A stretch of 64,000 nt of DNA, taken from Rhodanobacter sp. Its GTDB lineage: Bacteria; Pseudomonadota; Gammaproteobacteria; Xanthomonadales; Rhodanobacteraceae. The stretch lies in the NCBI GenBank assembly GCA_024711345.1, contig JANJTA010000032.1, positions 62,001 through 126,000 of the forward strand, given 5' to 3'. The position numbers and the translations under genes are program-made. The notes under the pieces were generated by a model, which was not told the DNA's origin, did no database searches, and was given only the letters and a program-made list of their open reading frames with translations. Shown one piece after another: positions 1 to 7,527 of this stretch; positions within the stretch are counted from its first letter, which is position 1; each line of letters begins with the position of its first letter.

Positions 1-243
1 CACGATCGCGCGGCGCGCGATGCGGCCCGAAGCGGCCGCATCGGTAGCGGTGTTGACGCCCACCACCACCAGCGCCAGCACCAGCGGCACCACCGTCATC
101 TGCAGCGCGTTCAGCCACAGCTTGCCGATCGGCTGCGCCACGTTCGCCACCTGCAACGCCACCGACTCGTTCCAGTGGGCCAGCAGCAAACCGATCAGCG
201 CACCGGCGGCCAGCCCGGTCAGCACCCGACTGGTGGCACTCAC
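1..243 (-). CDS. Dicarboxylate/amino acid:cation symporter, N-terminal part
   Basis: Only the first 81 codons are in the window; the gene runs off the left edge. The protein starts at a GTG whose bases overlap the TGA of the upstream L,D-transpeptidase-like gene (GTGA), which suggests translational coupling. The visible part has two hydrophobic helices. The segment around residues 40-62, with NALQMTVVPLVLALVV, resembles the second helix of GltP/DctA-type sodium- or proton-coupled carriers, which import glutamate, aspartate or C4-dicarboxylates. Coming last in a peptidoglycan-peptide operon, a glutamate importer would fit, but the substrate is inferred. It could also be another member of the same symporter family. 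Confidence 0.72.
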   Translation of the reverse strand, partial: MSATSRVLTGLAAGALIGLLLAHWNESVALQVANVAQPIGKLWLNALQMTVVPLVLALVVVGVNTATDAAASGRIARRAIV

Positions 244-1019
244 TGCGCAGCCTCCGCGGTGACCAGCGCCGGCAGCCGCCACGACGCGCGCAGGCGTTCG
301 TACTCGGCCTGCGGCAGCAGCACGAACACCGGGTGGTCCTGCGGCTTCAGCCAGGCCAGCAGGCGCTGCATCAGCGCCGGCGTCATCGCGGTACAGCCGG
401 CGGTAGTGTCGCTGGGCGACTTCCACAGGTGGGCGAAGATGCAGCTGCCGCCCTGCGGCGCCGCCTGCGCGTTGTGCTCGATCACGAAGCCGAGCCGGTA
501 GCGCTGGTCGCCATTCGCGTGCAGGTCACGCCGCATCGGCTCGCTGGAACCCTTCACCGCCTCCACGCCGACCGCGTTGGCGTCGACGATGCGGTTGTAC
601 TGCGCCGTGCCGCTGACATCCATGCACCAGTCGGTGGCGCTGAGCGCACGGTACGGCAGCGCGGTAGCCGCGTGCGCGGCGTAGCCGAACGCCTCGCCGA
701 TGCGGAACACGCCGGCCGGACTGCGGTTGTCGCCCTCGCGTTTCACCGGGCCGCCGGTCTGCGGCGCGTTCAGGCCCAGGCCCCAGCCGGCACCGTTCTT
801 GCCGATGGTCACCGGTGTGGGCGCGACGACTTCCTGCCAGGCGTCGCCGTGGCGCTCGTAGGCACTCAGCTCGCCGTGATCGACATTCCAGCCGGCGGTG
901 GTGACCACGATCATCTGGCGGGCGTTCTGCCAGGGCGCGTCCGCGGTGGCGGCGTGCGCGGTTCCGGCGAGCGCTGCGGCAAATGCCAGCAGGGCAACGG
1001 TTCGGCGGCGAATAGTCAT
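240..1019 (-). CDS. Exported L,D-transpeptidase-like (YkuD-fold) protein
   Basis: A protein of 259 residues when started at the ATG before TIRRRTVALL, which gives a clean signal peptide ending near TAHA. An in-frame ATG 11 codons upstream is possible but would add a charged leader. The mature part is a YafK/YkuD-like domain. The catalytic stretch SDTTAGCTAM places the presumed nucleophile at Cys209, with a conserved His in IFAHLW just before it. Such enzymes cross-link peptidoglycan or attach proteins to it, but divergent members act as carboxypeptidases or have unknown roles. It lies downstream of the epimerase/RpiR genes and is separated from them by a palindromic repeat. Its overlap with the symporter gene suggests one transcript. 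Confidence 0.75.
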   Translation of the reverse strand: MTIRRRTVALLAFAAALAGTAHAATADAPWQNARQMIVVTTAGWNVDHGELSAYERHGDAWQEVVAPTPVTIGKNGAGWGLGLNAPQTGGPVKREGDNRSPAGVFRIGEAFGYAAHAATALPYRALSATDWCMDVSGTAQYNRIVDANAVGVEAVKGSSEPMRRDLHANGDQRYRLGFVIEHNAQAAPQGGSCIFAHLWKSPSDTTAGCTAMTPALMQRLLAWLKPQDHPVFVLLPQAEYERLRASWRLPALVTAEAAQ

Positions 1020-1059
1020 CGGCTTTCCACCCATCGGATCATCGTCACTCAACGCGTAT

Positions 1060-1169
1060 GTAGGAGCTCGCTCGCGGGCGATGTTTTTACAGATCCCGAA
1101 TCCCGGCTTTCAACAGCCGATCCCCTGGTCATCCCGGCTCAAAAAGCATCGCCCGCGAGCGAGCTCCCA
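1060..1169. repeat. REP-like palindromic element with paired arms
   Basis: The left arm at 1060-1083 (GTAGGAGCTCGCTCGCGGGC and three more bases) is almost perfectly inverted at 1146-1169. The spacer contains an ATCCCGAATCCCGG stretch. The same arm sequence with small changes occurs at 14729-14851, so this is a dispersed element rather than a local terminator. It fills most of the gap between the RpiR gene and the L,D-transpeptidase-like gene, and could weaken read-through or stabilise the upstream mRNA. Confidence 0.85.
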
Positions 1170-1196
1170 GGATTCCCCACTCCCCACTTCCGGCCC

Positions 1197-2057
1197 TCAC
1201 GGCTCCAGCATCAGCTGGATGCGGTCGAGGTTGGCCAGCAGCTGCGCGTGGAGGTCGTCGTGGCCTTCGCACAGCTGCACGAACACGCCGTCGAGCAGGT
1301 GCTGCAGCGCCGACTGGTACAGCAGCGGCTGGATGTACGGCAATTCGTCGTGCGCCGACACCACCAGCGCGAGGTCGGCCAGCGCGCGCAGCGGGTTGGC
1401 GGTGTGCCGCGTCACCGTGATCACCTGGCCGCGACGCTCGCGGAAGTAGCGGGCGATCTTGCACAGCGCCGGGTGGTTGCCGTGCTCGGAGAACACCAGC
1501 AGCACGTCGCCAGCGCCGGCCGCGGAGACGTTCGCGGTCATCCGCGCGGTGTCGAAGTTGTGCACGGTGAGGATGCCCAGCAGCGACAGCCGCAGCGCGA
1601 AGCCGCGCGCGTGGATGTCGTCCTCGCCCAGCCCGATGATGAACACCTTGCCGGTGCGGCCGGCCTGTTCGATCGCGTCGGCCACGGCGTGGAGGGCTTC
1701 CGGCGGATTGATCAGCTGGGTCGCCTCCTCCGCCTCGGACTTGCGCCGCCACAGGTTGCCGGCGGACGCGCCGCCGCCTTCGCCGTCGCTCTCCGCCGCG
1801 ACCTGCGGCGTATCGCCGTTGTCGGCGCGGGCAATCGCCTCGCCGACCGAATACTTCAGGTCCGGATAGCCCTTGAAGCCGAGCTTCTGGGTGAACTTGA
1901 CCACGCTGGACTGGCTGATCCCCAGCGCATTGGCCAGTTGCTGCGAGGAGTAGTCGCGCAAGAGTTGTGCGTTCTCCAGGATGAAGTCGGCGATGCGCCG
2001 CTCCACTGCCGACATCTGGTCGCGCTCCGAACGGATTTTGACCAGCGGCGACATCAT
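1197..2057 (-). CDS. MurR/RpiR family transcriptional regulator
   Basis: The protein has 286 residues. The N-terminal helix-turn-helix domain (about 1-75) contains the family signature ALGISQSSVVKFTQKLGFKG. A Gly/Ala/Glu-rich linker follows. The C-terminal SIS sugar-isomerase domain (about 120-260) starts with VFIIGLGEDDIHARG and senses phosphosugar-type ligands in this family. MurR itself controls MurNAc-6-phosphate use. The start ATG overlaps the epimerase stop by one base (TGATG), and a second ATG follows directly. Co-transcription with murein-peptide enzymes suggests it senses a cell-wall breakdown product, with the divergent region near 5800-5950 as a candidate target. The ligand is not deducible. 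Confidence 0.9.
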   Translation of the reverse strand: MMSPLVKIRSERDQMSAVERRIADFILENAQLLRDYSSQQLANALGISQSSVVKFTQKLGFKGYPDLKYSVGEAIARADNGDTPQVAAESDGEGGGASAGNLWRRKSEAEEATQLINPPEALHAVADAIEQAGRTGKVFIIGLGEDDIHARGFALRLSLLGILTVHNFDTARMTANVSAAGAGDVLLVFSEHGNHPALCKIARYFRERRGQVITVTRHTANPLRALADLALVVSAHDELPYIQPLLYQSALQHLLDGVFVQLCEGHDDLHAQLLANLDRIQLMLEP

Positions 2058-3154
2058 CAATCCCCCAGCCTCTCCAGATCCCGGATCTCGCGGATGCCCA
2101 GTCCGGGGGCGTCCGTCACCGAGATTTCCGACTCGTTGAAGATTACCCCACCGTCGACCGGGTTGAACTGGCACAGCGATGGGCCGTCCAGGTCGACCTT
2201 GGTGATCACGTTCGACTTCGCCACCGCCACGTGCACCGCGGCAGCCACGCTGATCGAGGTTTCCAGCATGCAGCCGATCATGCACTCGATGCCGTGCATG
2301 CCGGCGATGTCGGCGATGCGGATCGCGTTGGAGATGCCGCCGGTCTTCATCAGCTTGATGTTGATGATGTCGGCTGCGCGCAGGCGGATCAGCTCGATCA
2401 CCTCCATCGGGCCGAACACGCTCTCGTCGGCCATCACCGGCGTGTGCACGCGCTCGGTGACGTAGCGCATGCCGGCCAGGTCGCGCGCCTTCACCGGCTG
2501 CTCGATCAGTTCCAGCTTGATGCCGGCCTCCTCCAGCGTCTGCAGCGCGTACACCGCCTGCTTGGCGGTCCAGCCCTGGTTCGCGTCCAGCCGCAGCAGC
2601 GCGCGACCTTCCACCGCCGCGTAGATCGCCTTGACCCGCTCGATGTCGACGCCGATGTCCTTGCCCACCTTGATCTTCAGCGACTCGAAGCCGCGCTCCA
2701 CCGCGGAGACCGAGTCGGCCACCATCTTGTCGATGTAGTCCACGCTGATGGTGATGTCGGTGGTGATCACCGGGTCGCCGCCGCCCAGCAGCTTGTACAG
2801 CGGCGCGCCGTAGAGCTGGCCCCACAGGTCGTACACCGCGATCTCCACCGCCGCCTTGGCGCTGGTGTTCTTCTCCATCGAGGACTGGATCAGCTGGGTG
2901 AGGTGGTTGAGGTTGGCGATGTCCTGGCCGATCAGCCGCGGCGAGATGTAGTGGCGGATCGCGTCGATGATCGAGCCGTGGGTGTCGCCGGTGATCACCG
3001 CGGTGGCCGGCGCCTCGCCGTAGCCGACCTCGCCCGTGTCGGTGTGCACCATCACCACGATGTCCTCCACCGTGTTGACCGTGCGCAGCGCCGTCTTGAA
3101 CGGGGTCTTCAGCGGCACCCGCAACATGCCGAACTGGATGTCGGTGATTTTCAT
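2057..3154 (-). CDS. Dipeptide epimerase, L-Ala-D/L-Glu type (enolase superfamily)
   Basis: A muconate-lactonizing-type enolase-superfamily enzyme of 365 residues, the usual size. Visible catalytic positions match L-Ala-D/L-Glu epimerases: the KxK pair at 160/162 in SLKIKVG; metal ligands Asp190 (LRLDANQGW), Glu218 (LIEQP) and Asp243 (MADES); and the second base Lys267 in NIKLMKTGG. A DLDGP motif near the C-terminus agrees with dipeptide binding. The reaction converts L-Ala-D-Glu, released from muropeptides, to L-Ala-L-Glu, which ordinary peptidases can cleave. It sits directly between an NlpC/P60 peptidase and an RpiR regulator, as in ykf/ycj murein recycling loci. Another dipeptide substrate cannot be excluded. 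Confidence 0.9.
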   Translation of the reverse strand: MKITDIQFGMLRVPLKTPFKTALRTVNTVEDIVVMVHTDTGEVGYGEAPATAVITGDTHGSIIDAIRHYISPRLIGQDIANLNHLTQLIQSSMEKNTSAKAAVEIAVYDLWGQLYGAPLYKLLGGGDPVITTDITISVDYIDKMVADSVSAVERGFESLKIKVGKDIGVDIERVKAIYAAVEGRALLRLDANQGWTAKQAVYALQTLEEAGIKLELIEQPVKARDLAGMRYVTERVHTPVMADESVFGPMEVIELIRLRAADIINIKLMKTGGISNAIRIADIAGMHGIECMIGCMLETSISVAAAVHVAVAKSNVITKVDLDGPSLCQFNPVDGGVIFNESEISVTDAPGLGIREIRDLERLGD

Positions 3155-3206
3155 GGGAAAGCCTTCATGGAATCCGTGTCCTGTTTTTTTCTTGGCGTCG
3201 ACGCGT

Positions 3207-4610
3207 TCAATGGCGAATGCGCACGATGCTGGTCATGCGCTCGACATAGCTCTGCTTGTCGTTGTAGAGCATCGGCAGCAATGGCGTCACCGACACCGCA
3301 TTGAGCTTGATCCGCGCCTTGCCGCCGTCGGCCTTGCGGTAACTCATGCCGCCCGCGTCGTGGATCACGTACGGCTGGCCATGCCAGTGGCCGATCACCA
3401 TCATCACGTGGCCGGGGATGTAGACCAGGTCGCCGACCTCGAGCGCCTGCGCGGCCTTGAGGCGCGCCTCGCGGCTGTCCTTGTCGGTGAACGCGCGATG
3501 CTCCAGCGCCGGGCTGATCGCCTGCCGACTGGTGTTGCGCGGCATCTGCACGCCCATGCTGCGGTACACGTCGGAGACGAAGCCCGAGCAATCGCGGCCG
3601 TCGTAGGCGTGGCCCCAGCCATAGCGCTCGCCGAGGAACTTGAACGCCTGGCGGATGATGTTGGCGCGAGTCAGCGGCAGGTAGTCGGCGGCGCTGTCGG
3701 TGTTCTTCTGCAGCAGCGCCGGGCTGAAGCCCAGCGTGCCGTCGGTCTTGCGCAGCGGCAGTTCGAGCACGTGCGCGGCGTACGGCGTCTGGCCGTTGAC
3801 CGGCTGATCCGGCGAAAGATCGGTCGCCAGCGGCACGCGCGTGCCCATGTCCAGCTGCAGCTGCGAGACCGCCGGCTGCTCGCGGGTGAACACGGTGCGC
3901 TCGGTGGCGCCGGTGATCACCCGGTACGGGGTCTTGTCGGCATAGCCGAACACCTCGGCCGCGCTGCCCTCGGCCACGTTGTCCTTCTCGGTCCATGCGG
4001 CGTAGCGCGGGCTGACCACGAACAGCCACTGGCCATCGGCGCTGGCGTGCACGATCGCCACCGGCGTGCCGGGGAACTCGGCGGTTTCCTGGAAGCGGTC
4101 GATGTCGGTGTCGCCCTTCTCGTTGAATACGCGCAGCGTGGTGGGGAACGTGCGCAGCGCGGCGCGGCGCACCACCAGGCCGTAGCGCGTCTTCTGCTGC
4201 GCGGGGATCGCAGCGAGCGCGAGGTTGCCGACCACGGCGTCCAGCGTGGCGGCCGGTACCGGCTGGCCGTCGACGTCGAACAGCGGGCGCTCCGGCCGCT
4301 GCGACAGCGCCGTGATCCAGCCGGCGACCTGCTCGCGACCCAGCGTTTTCGGCAACGCGCGCAGGTCGTGCATCGACGGGTCGAGCTGCAGCAGCTTCGC
4401 GTTCTGCGCCTCGATCGCGGCGCGGTCGAGGATCACCCGGTCCGGCTCGTGCAGCAGGCCGATCCAGAACGCGGGCGTGAGCTGCGCCTCGCCGACGCCG
4501 AGCACGCCGGACGGCGGTACCGTCAGCGCATCGTTGGCGTCGCGCGCCTGCAGTGGTGCGCCGGCGAAGGCGAGCGCAAGCGCGGTGGCAGCAAGCAGGG
4601 GAAGTCGCAT
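3207..4610 (-). CDS. Exported NlpC/P60 endopeptidase with SH3-like domains (YkfC type)
   Basis: The protein has 467 residues with a signal peptide ending near PLQA (about residue 22). A long N-terminal region contains SH3b-like segments (about 120-300), followed by an NlpC/P60 catalytic domain. The nucleophile is Cys341 in GRDCSGFVSDVY, His401 lies in IPGHVMMVIG, and the third polar residue is His417 in YVIHDAGG. Enzymes of this build (YkfC) cut the gamma-D-Glu-diaminopimelate bond of free murein peptides with an unblocked L-Ala. The next gene in the operon epimerises the L-Ala-D-Glu product, so the two steps are consecutive. The export signal places cleavage in the periplasm or outside. Confidence 0.88.
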   Translation of the reverse strand: MRLPLLAATALALAFAGAPLQARDANDALTVPPSGVLGVGEAQLTPAFWIGLLHEPDRVILDRAAIEAQNAKLLQLDPSMHDLRALPKTLGREQVAGWITALSQRPERPLFDVDGQPVPAATLDAVVGNLALAAIPAQQKTRYGLVVRRAALRTFPTTLRVFNEKGDTDIDRFQETAEFPGTPVAIVHASADGQWLFVVSPRYAAWTEKDNVAEGSAAEVFGYADKTPYRVITGATERTVFTREQPAVSQLQLDMGTRVPLATDLSPDQPVNGQTPYAAHVLELPLRKTDGTLGFSPALLQKNTDSAADYLPLTRANIIRQAFKFLGERYGWGHAYDGRDCSGFVSDVYRSMGVQMPRNTSRQAISPALEHRAFTDKDSREARLKAAQALEVGDLVYIPGHVMMVIGHWHGQPYVIHDAGGMSYRKADGGKARIKLNAVSVTPLLPMLYNDKQSYVERMTSIVRIRH

Positions 4611-4637
4611 CGTCTCAGGTCCTATGTTGAAACCGCA

Positions 4638-5795
4638 TCAGGTGGCCGCCAGCGTGGACAGGATCGTCGCCACCAGCAAGCCGAAACCGGTACCCAGGAT
4701 GTAGCCGAGCAGCGCCAGCAGGATACCGACCGGCACCAGTGCGGCCGAATAGCTGGCCGCCAGGATCGGCGTGGCCGCCACGCCGCCAATATGCGCCAGC
4801 GAGGAAATCCCGCACAGGTAGAGGTCGAAGCGGAACAGCTTGGCGAAACCGACCAGCAGCACCGCGTGGATCGCGATGACGGTGACGCCGCACAAGAGGT
4901 ACAGCGGCGCCGCGGCGATGCCATCGAAGTTGCTCTGCGAAGCCAGCACCGCCACCACGCTGATCAGCATCGCGCTGGAGATCGTGCTGGCGCCGGGGAA
5001 CTGCGCCAGCGGCGTCTGCGCCACCACCAGGCCGAAACCGGTGGCCAGCAGGATGGTCCAGGTGGTGGCGCTGACCATGCCGGACACCGGCAGCCAGCCG
5101 GCCAGCCAGCCAGCCAGCGCCGCCGCCGCCAGCGCCATGCCCAGCCACAGCAGCACGCTGTCGTAGGTGGTCGGCGCCTTGGTCTTCGCCGGCGCCAGCG
5201 GGAGGTCGCCGCTGGAGGTTGCCCGCGTCCAGCGATTGAACGCCGGCGCCAGCCGCGCCACCGAGAACAGCACCACCACCCACATCGAGTAGCCCAGCGC
5301 GTCGGTCAGCAGCGACATCGCCAGGTAGGTGTCGGACATGCCGATCGCCTGCTTCACCGCGATCATGTTCGCGCTGCCGCCGACCCAGCTGCCGGACAGC
5401 GCGGCCAGCGGCTGCCAGTCGTTGCCGGGCAGCCAGTGGCGGTAGAGCAGGAAGGTGCCGATGAAGGCCACGAACAGGCTGAGCGAGGTACAGGCGAACA
5501 CGCCCAGCACGCGTGGGCCGAGCCGCCAGATCGCGCGCAGGTCGCAGTTGATCATCAGCAGGAACAGCAGCGCCGGCACCAGGTGCGAAACCAGCGTCGA
5601 CTGCGCCGCCTTGATCTCCGCGTTGACCTGCCACAGCCCGGACACCGCCAGCGCGGTGACGAACAGATAGGTCAGCACGATCGGCGGCAGCACCGAGAAC
5701 AGCTTCCAGCCGAAGCGGCGCTCGATCGCCGGGAACAGTCCGGCGATCAGCAACATCAGCGCCAGGTAGGGCCAGACCGTATGGATCACATGCAT
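4638..5795 (-). CDS. DUF819 family integral membrane protein
   Basis: The protein has 385 residues, almost entirely hydrophobic, with about ten predicted membrane helices. It resembles the DUF819/YjcL family, including the GSWVGGSANMIAVKQA loop and a late GGVAATPILAASY segment. Its start has a strong GAGGGG ribosome site. It is the first gene of the minus-strand murein-peptide operon, 27 bases ahead of the NlpC/P60 gene. Members often neighbour dipeptide epimerases, so a transport role for a small peptide or amino acid is plausible, but no substrate is proven for the family. Confidence 0.85.
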   Translation of the reverse strand: MHVIHTVWPYLALMLLIAGLFPAIERRFGWKLFSVLPPIVLTYLFVTALAVSGLWQVNAEIKAAQSTLVSHLVPALLFLLMINCDLRAIWRLGPRVLGVFACTSLSLFVAFIGTFLLYRHWLPGNDWQPLAALSGSWVGGSANMIAVKQAIGMSDTYLAMSLLTDALGYSMWVVVLFSVARLAPAFNRWTRATSSGDLPLAPAKTKAPTTYDSVLLWLGMALAAAALAGWLAGWLPVSGMVSATTWTILLATGFGLVVAQTPLAQFPGASTISSAMLISVVAVLASQSNFDGIAAAPLYLLCGVTVIAIHAVLLVGFAKLFRFDLYLCGISSLAHIGGVAATPILAASYSAALVPVGILLALLGYILGTGFGLLVATILSTLAAT

Positions 5796-5953
5796 CCCCT
5801 CATGGTGCGTTCGCGGTATTCACCGACGGCCGGATTTGCGCCATCAAGGAATAGGTGATTCTTTTAGAACTCGATGGAAGCATAAATTATTGACCGGCAT
5901 TTGCAAGCGTGTTACACAACGGCTTCAGGGGATTTGTTGCGGGACGTTTGCCG
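5796..5953. promoter_or_regulatory. Divergent promoter region of the murein-peptide operons
   Basis: This is the only gap between the minus-strand DUF819 operon and the plus-strand transglutaminase/TonB receptor genes. It has an unusually AT-rich core around 5850-5900 within a very GC-rich region. No convincing paired -35/-10 boxes could be fixed by eye. It is the natural place for RpiR control of both directions. Confidence 0.45.
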
Positions 5954-7474
5954 ATGGATACGTTGCCACCTGTCGCATCCGAAGTACGCCGCCGCGCACA
6001 CGGCTTGCGCGTTGCCGCGTTCCTGCTCGCCCTGCTGTTCGCCGCCCCGTGGGCCGTCGCCGGCATCGGCACCCAGGCGGTCGCTCCCATCATCGCCCAG
6101 ATCGACGCCGGCCACTTCCAGGCGGCCGAAACGGCCATCGCCGGCGCGCTGGCGCAGCCCGGCCTGGACGCCGACACGCGCGACGCGCTCGCTTTCCAGC
6201 GCGAACGCATGCGCCGCATCCTGCTCGACTTCACGCTGAGCGCCGACGACGCCAAGGCGCGCGTGCGCAAGCAGATTCCCGACCTCACCGACGCCGAGTT
6301 TGCCCGGTGGAACGCGGCCGGTCTGTTCGAGCATCAGGTCATCGACGGCAGGACGCTGTACTTCAAGCGCGCGCCCGGCAACCTGTTCCGGCTCAGCCCC
6401 GAAGCGGTGGCGCGGCGCGCGGTGCAGACGCCGATCAGCGACGGCCCGATGGAGTCGCTGAACGACCACCAGCGCGCGATCTACCGGGCCGCGCTGACCG
6501 AACACAAGGCCAGCGTGCTGCCGCAGCGCCTGCGCATGACGCAGACGCTGACCGTCGATGCCGACGCGGTGCCCGCCGGCGAGACGATCCGCGCGTGGAT
6601 TCCCTACCCGCAGGCGGTGCCCGGCCAGCAGGAGGACATCCGCTACGTGGCCAGCGTGCCGGCGCAGCACGACATCGCGCCGGCATCGGCGCCGCAGCGC
6701 ACGGTGTACCTGGAGCAGGCGGCAGTGGCCGGACGCAAGACCGTCTTCTCGGTCACCTACGAGCTGACGTTGCTGGCGCAGTACCACGCGATCGACCCGG
6801 CCAGGGTGCAGGCTGAAAACCTCACGCCGGCACTGGCTCCGTTCGTGGCCGAGCGCGCGCCGCACATCGTGTTCACCGACGCGATGCGCAAGTTCTCGCG
6901 CGACGTGGTCGGCGACGAGAAAAATCCCTACCGCATCGCGCAGAAGCTGTTCGCCGCGGTCGACCGCATCCCGTGGGCCGGCGCGCGCGAGTACTCCACG
7001 ATCAGCAACATCAGCGACTACGCGCTGCACGCCGGCCACGCCGACTGCGGCCAGCAGACCCTGCTGCTGATGACCCTGCTGCGCCTCAACGGCATCCCCA
7101 CTCGCTGGCAATCAGGCATGGTGTATTCCGCCGACGGCAGCGGCTACAGCAACATCCACGACTGGGGCTACCTGTACCTGCCGCCGTACGGCTGGGTGCC
7201 GATGGACGTCACCACCGGCCGCCTGCACCCGGCGCCAGGCGACGACCCCGCGCTGGAGTGGTTCTACCTCGGCGGCCTCGACCACTGGCGCATCGCCTTC
7301 AACGACGACTACGGCCGCCGCTTCCAGCCGGCCAAGCAGCACTTCCGCTCCGACGACGTGGACTCGCAACGCGGCGAGGCCGAATGGCGCGGCGGCAACC
7401 TCTACTTCGATCAACTGGATTACCACTTCGACTGGCAGGTCCTGCCAGCGGCGCAGGGACGCAGCAACAACTAA
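5954..7474 (+). CDS. Exported transglutaminase-like cysteine protease-fold protein
   Basis: The protein has 506 residues from the ATG before DTLPPVASEV. This choice keeps a signal peptide (hydrophobic VAAFLLALLFAAPWAVAG); a GTG 15 codons upstream is less likely. The C-terminal half is a transglutaminase-core domain with the complete triad: Cys in HADCGQQTLL, His in NIHDWGYLY and Asp in WVPMDVTTG. Bacterial members act as proteases or amidases, often on cell-wall peptides or cross-links. It starts the plus-strand unit of the peptidoglycan locus and is followed 53 bases later by a TonB receptor. The N-terminal 200 residues match nothing I recognise. The substrate is inferred only from context. 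Confidence 0.8.
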   Translation: MDTLPPVASEVRRRAHGLRVAAFLLALLFAAPWAVAGIGTQAVAPIIAQIDAGHFQAAETAIAGALAQPGLDADTRDALAFQRERMRRILLDFTLSADDAKARVRKQIPDLTDAEFARWNAAGLFEHQVIDGRTLYFKRAPGNLFRLSPEAVARRAVQTPISDGPMESLNDHQRAIYRAALTEHKASVLPQRLRMTQTLTVDADAVPAGETIRAWIPYPQAVPGQQEDIRYVASVPAQHDIAPASAPQRTVYLEQAAVAGRKTVFSVTYELTLLAQYHAIDPARVQAENLTPALAPFVAERAPHIVFTDAMRKFSRDVVGDEKNPYRIAQKLFAAVDRIPWAGAREYSTISNISDYALHAGHADCGQQTLLLMTLLRLNGIPTRWQSGMVYSADGSGYSNIHDWGYLYLPPYGWVPMDVTTGRLHPAPGDDPALEWFYLGGLDHWRIAFNDDYGRRFQPAKQHFRSDDVDSQRGEAEWRGGNLYFDQLDYHFDWQVLPAAQGRSNN

Positions 7475-7527
7475 CCGGCAGCTTTTCATAAACATGGCAT
7501 CGACGGCGTCGATGGGGAGATGGGGAA

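Noticed and set aside
3036..5858. 940-codon plus-strand frame
   Set aside because: Shadow of the NlpC/P60 and DUF819 genes, with Arg/Gln/His-rich low-complexity translation.
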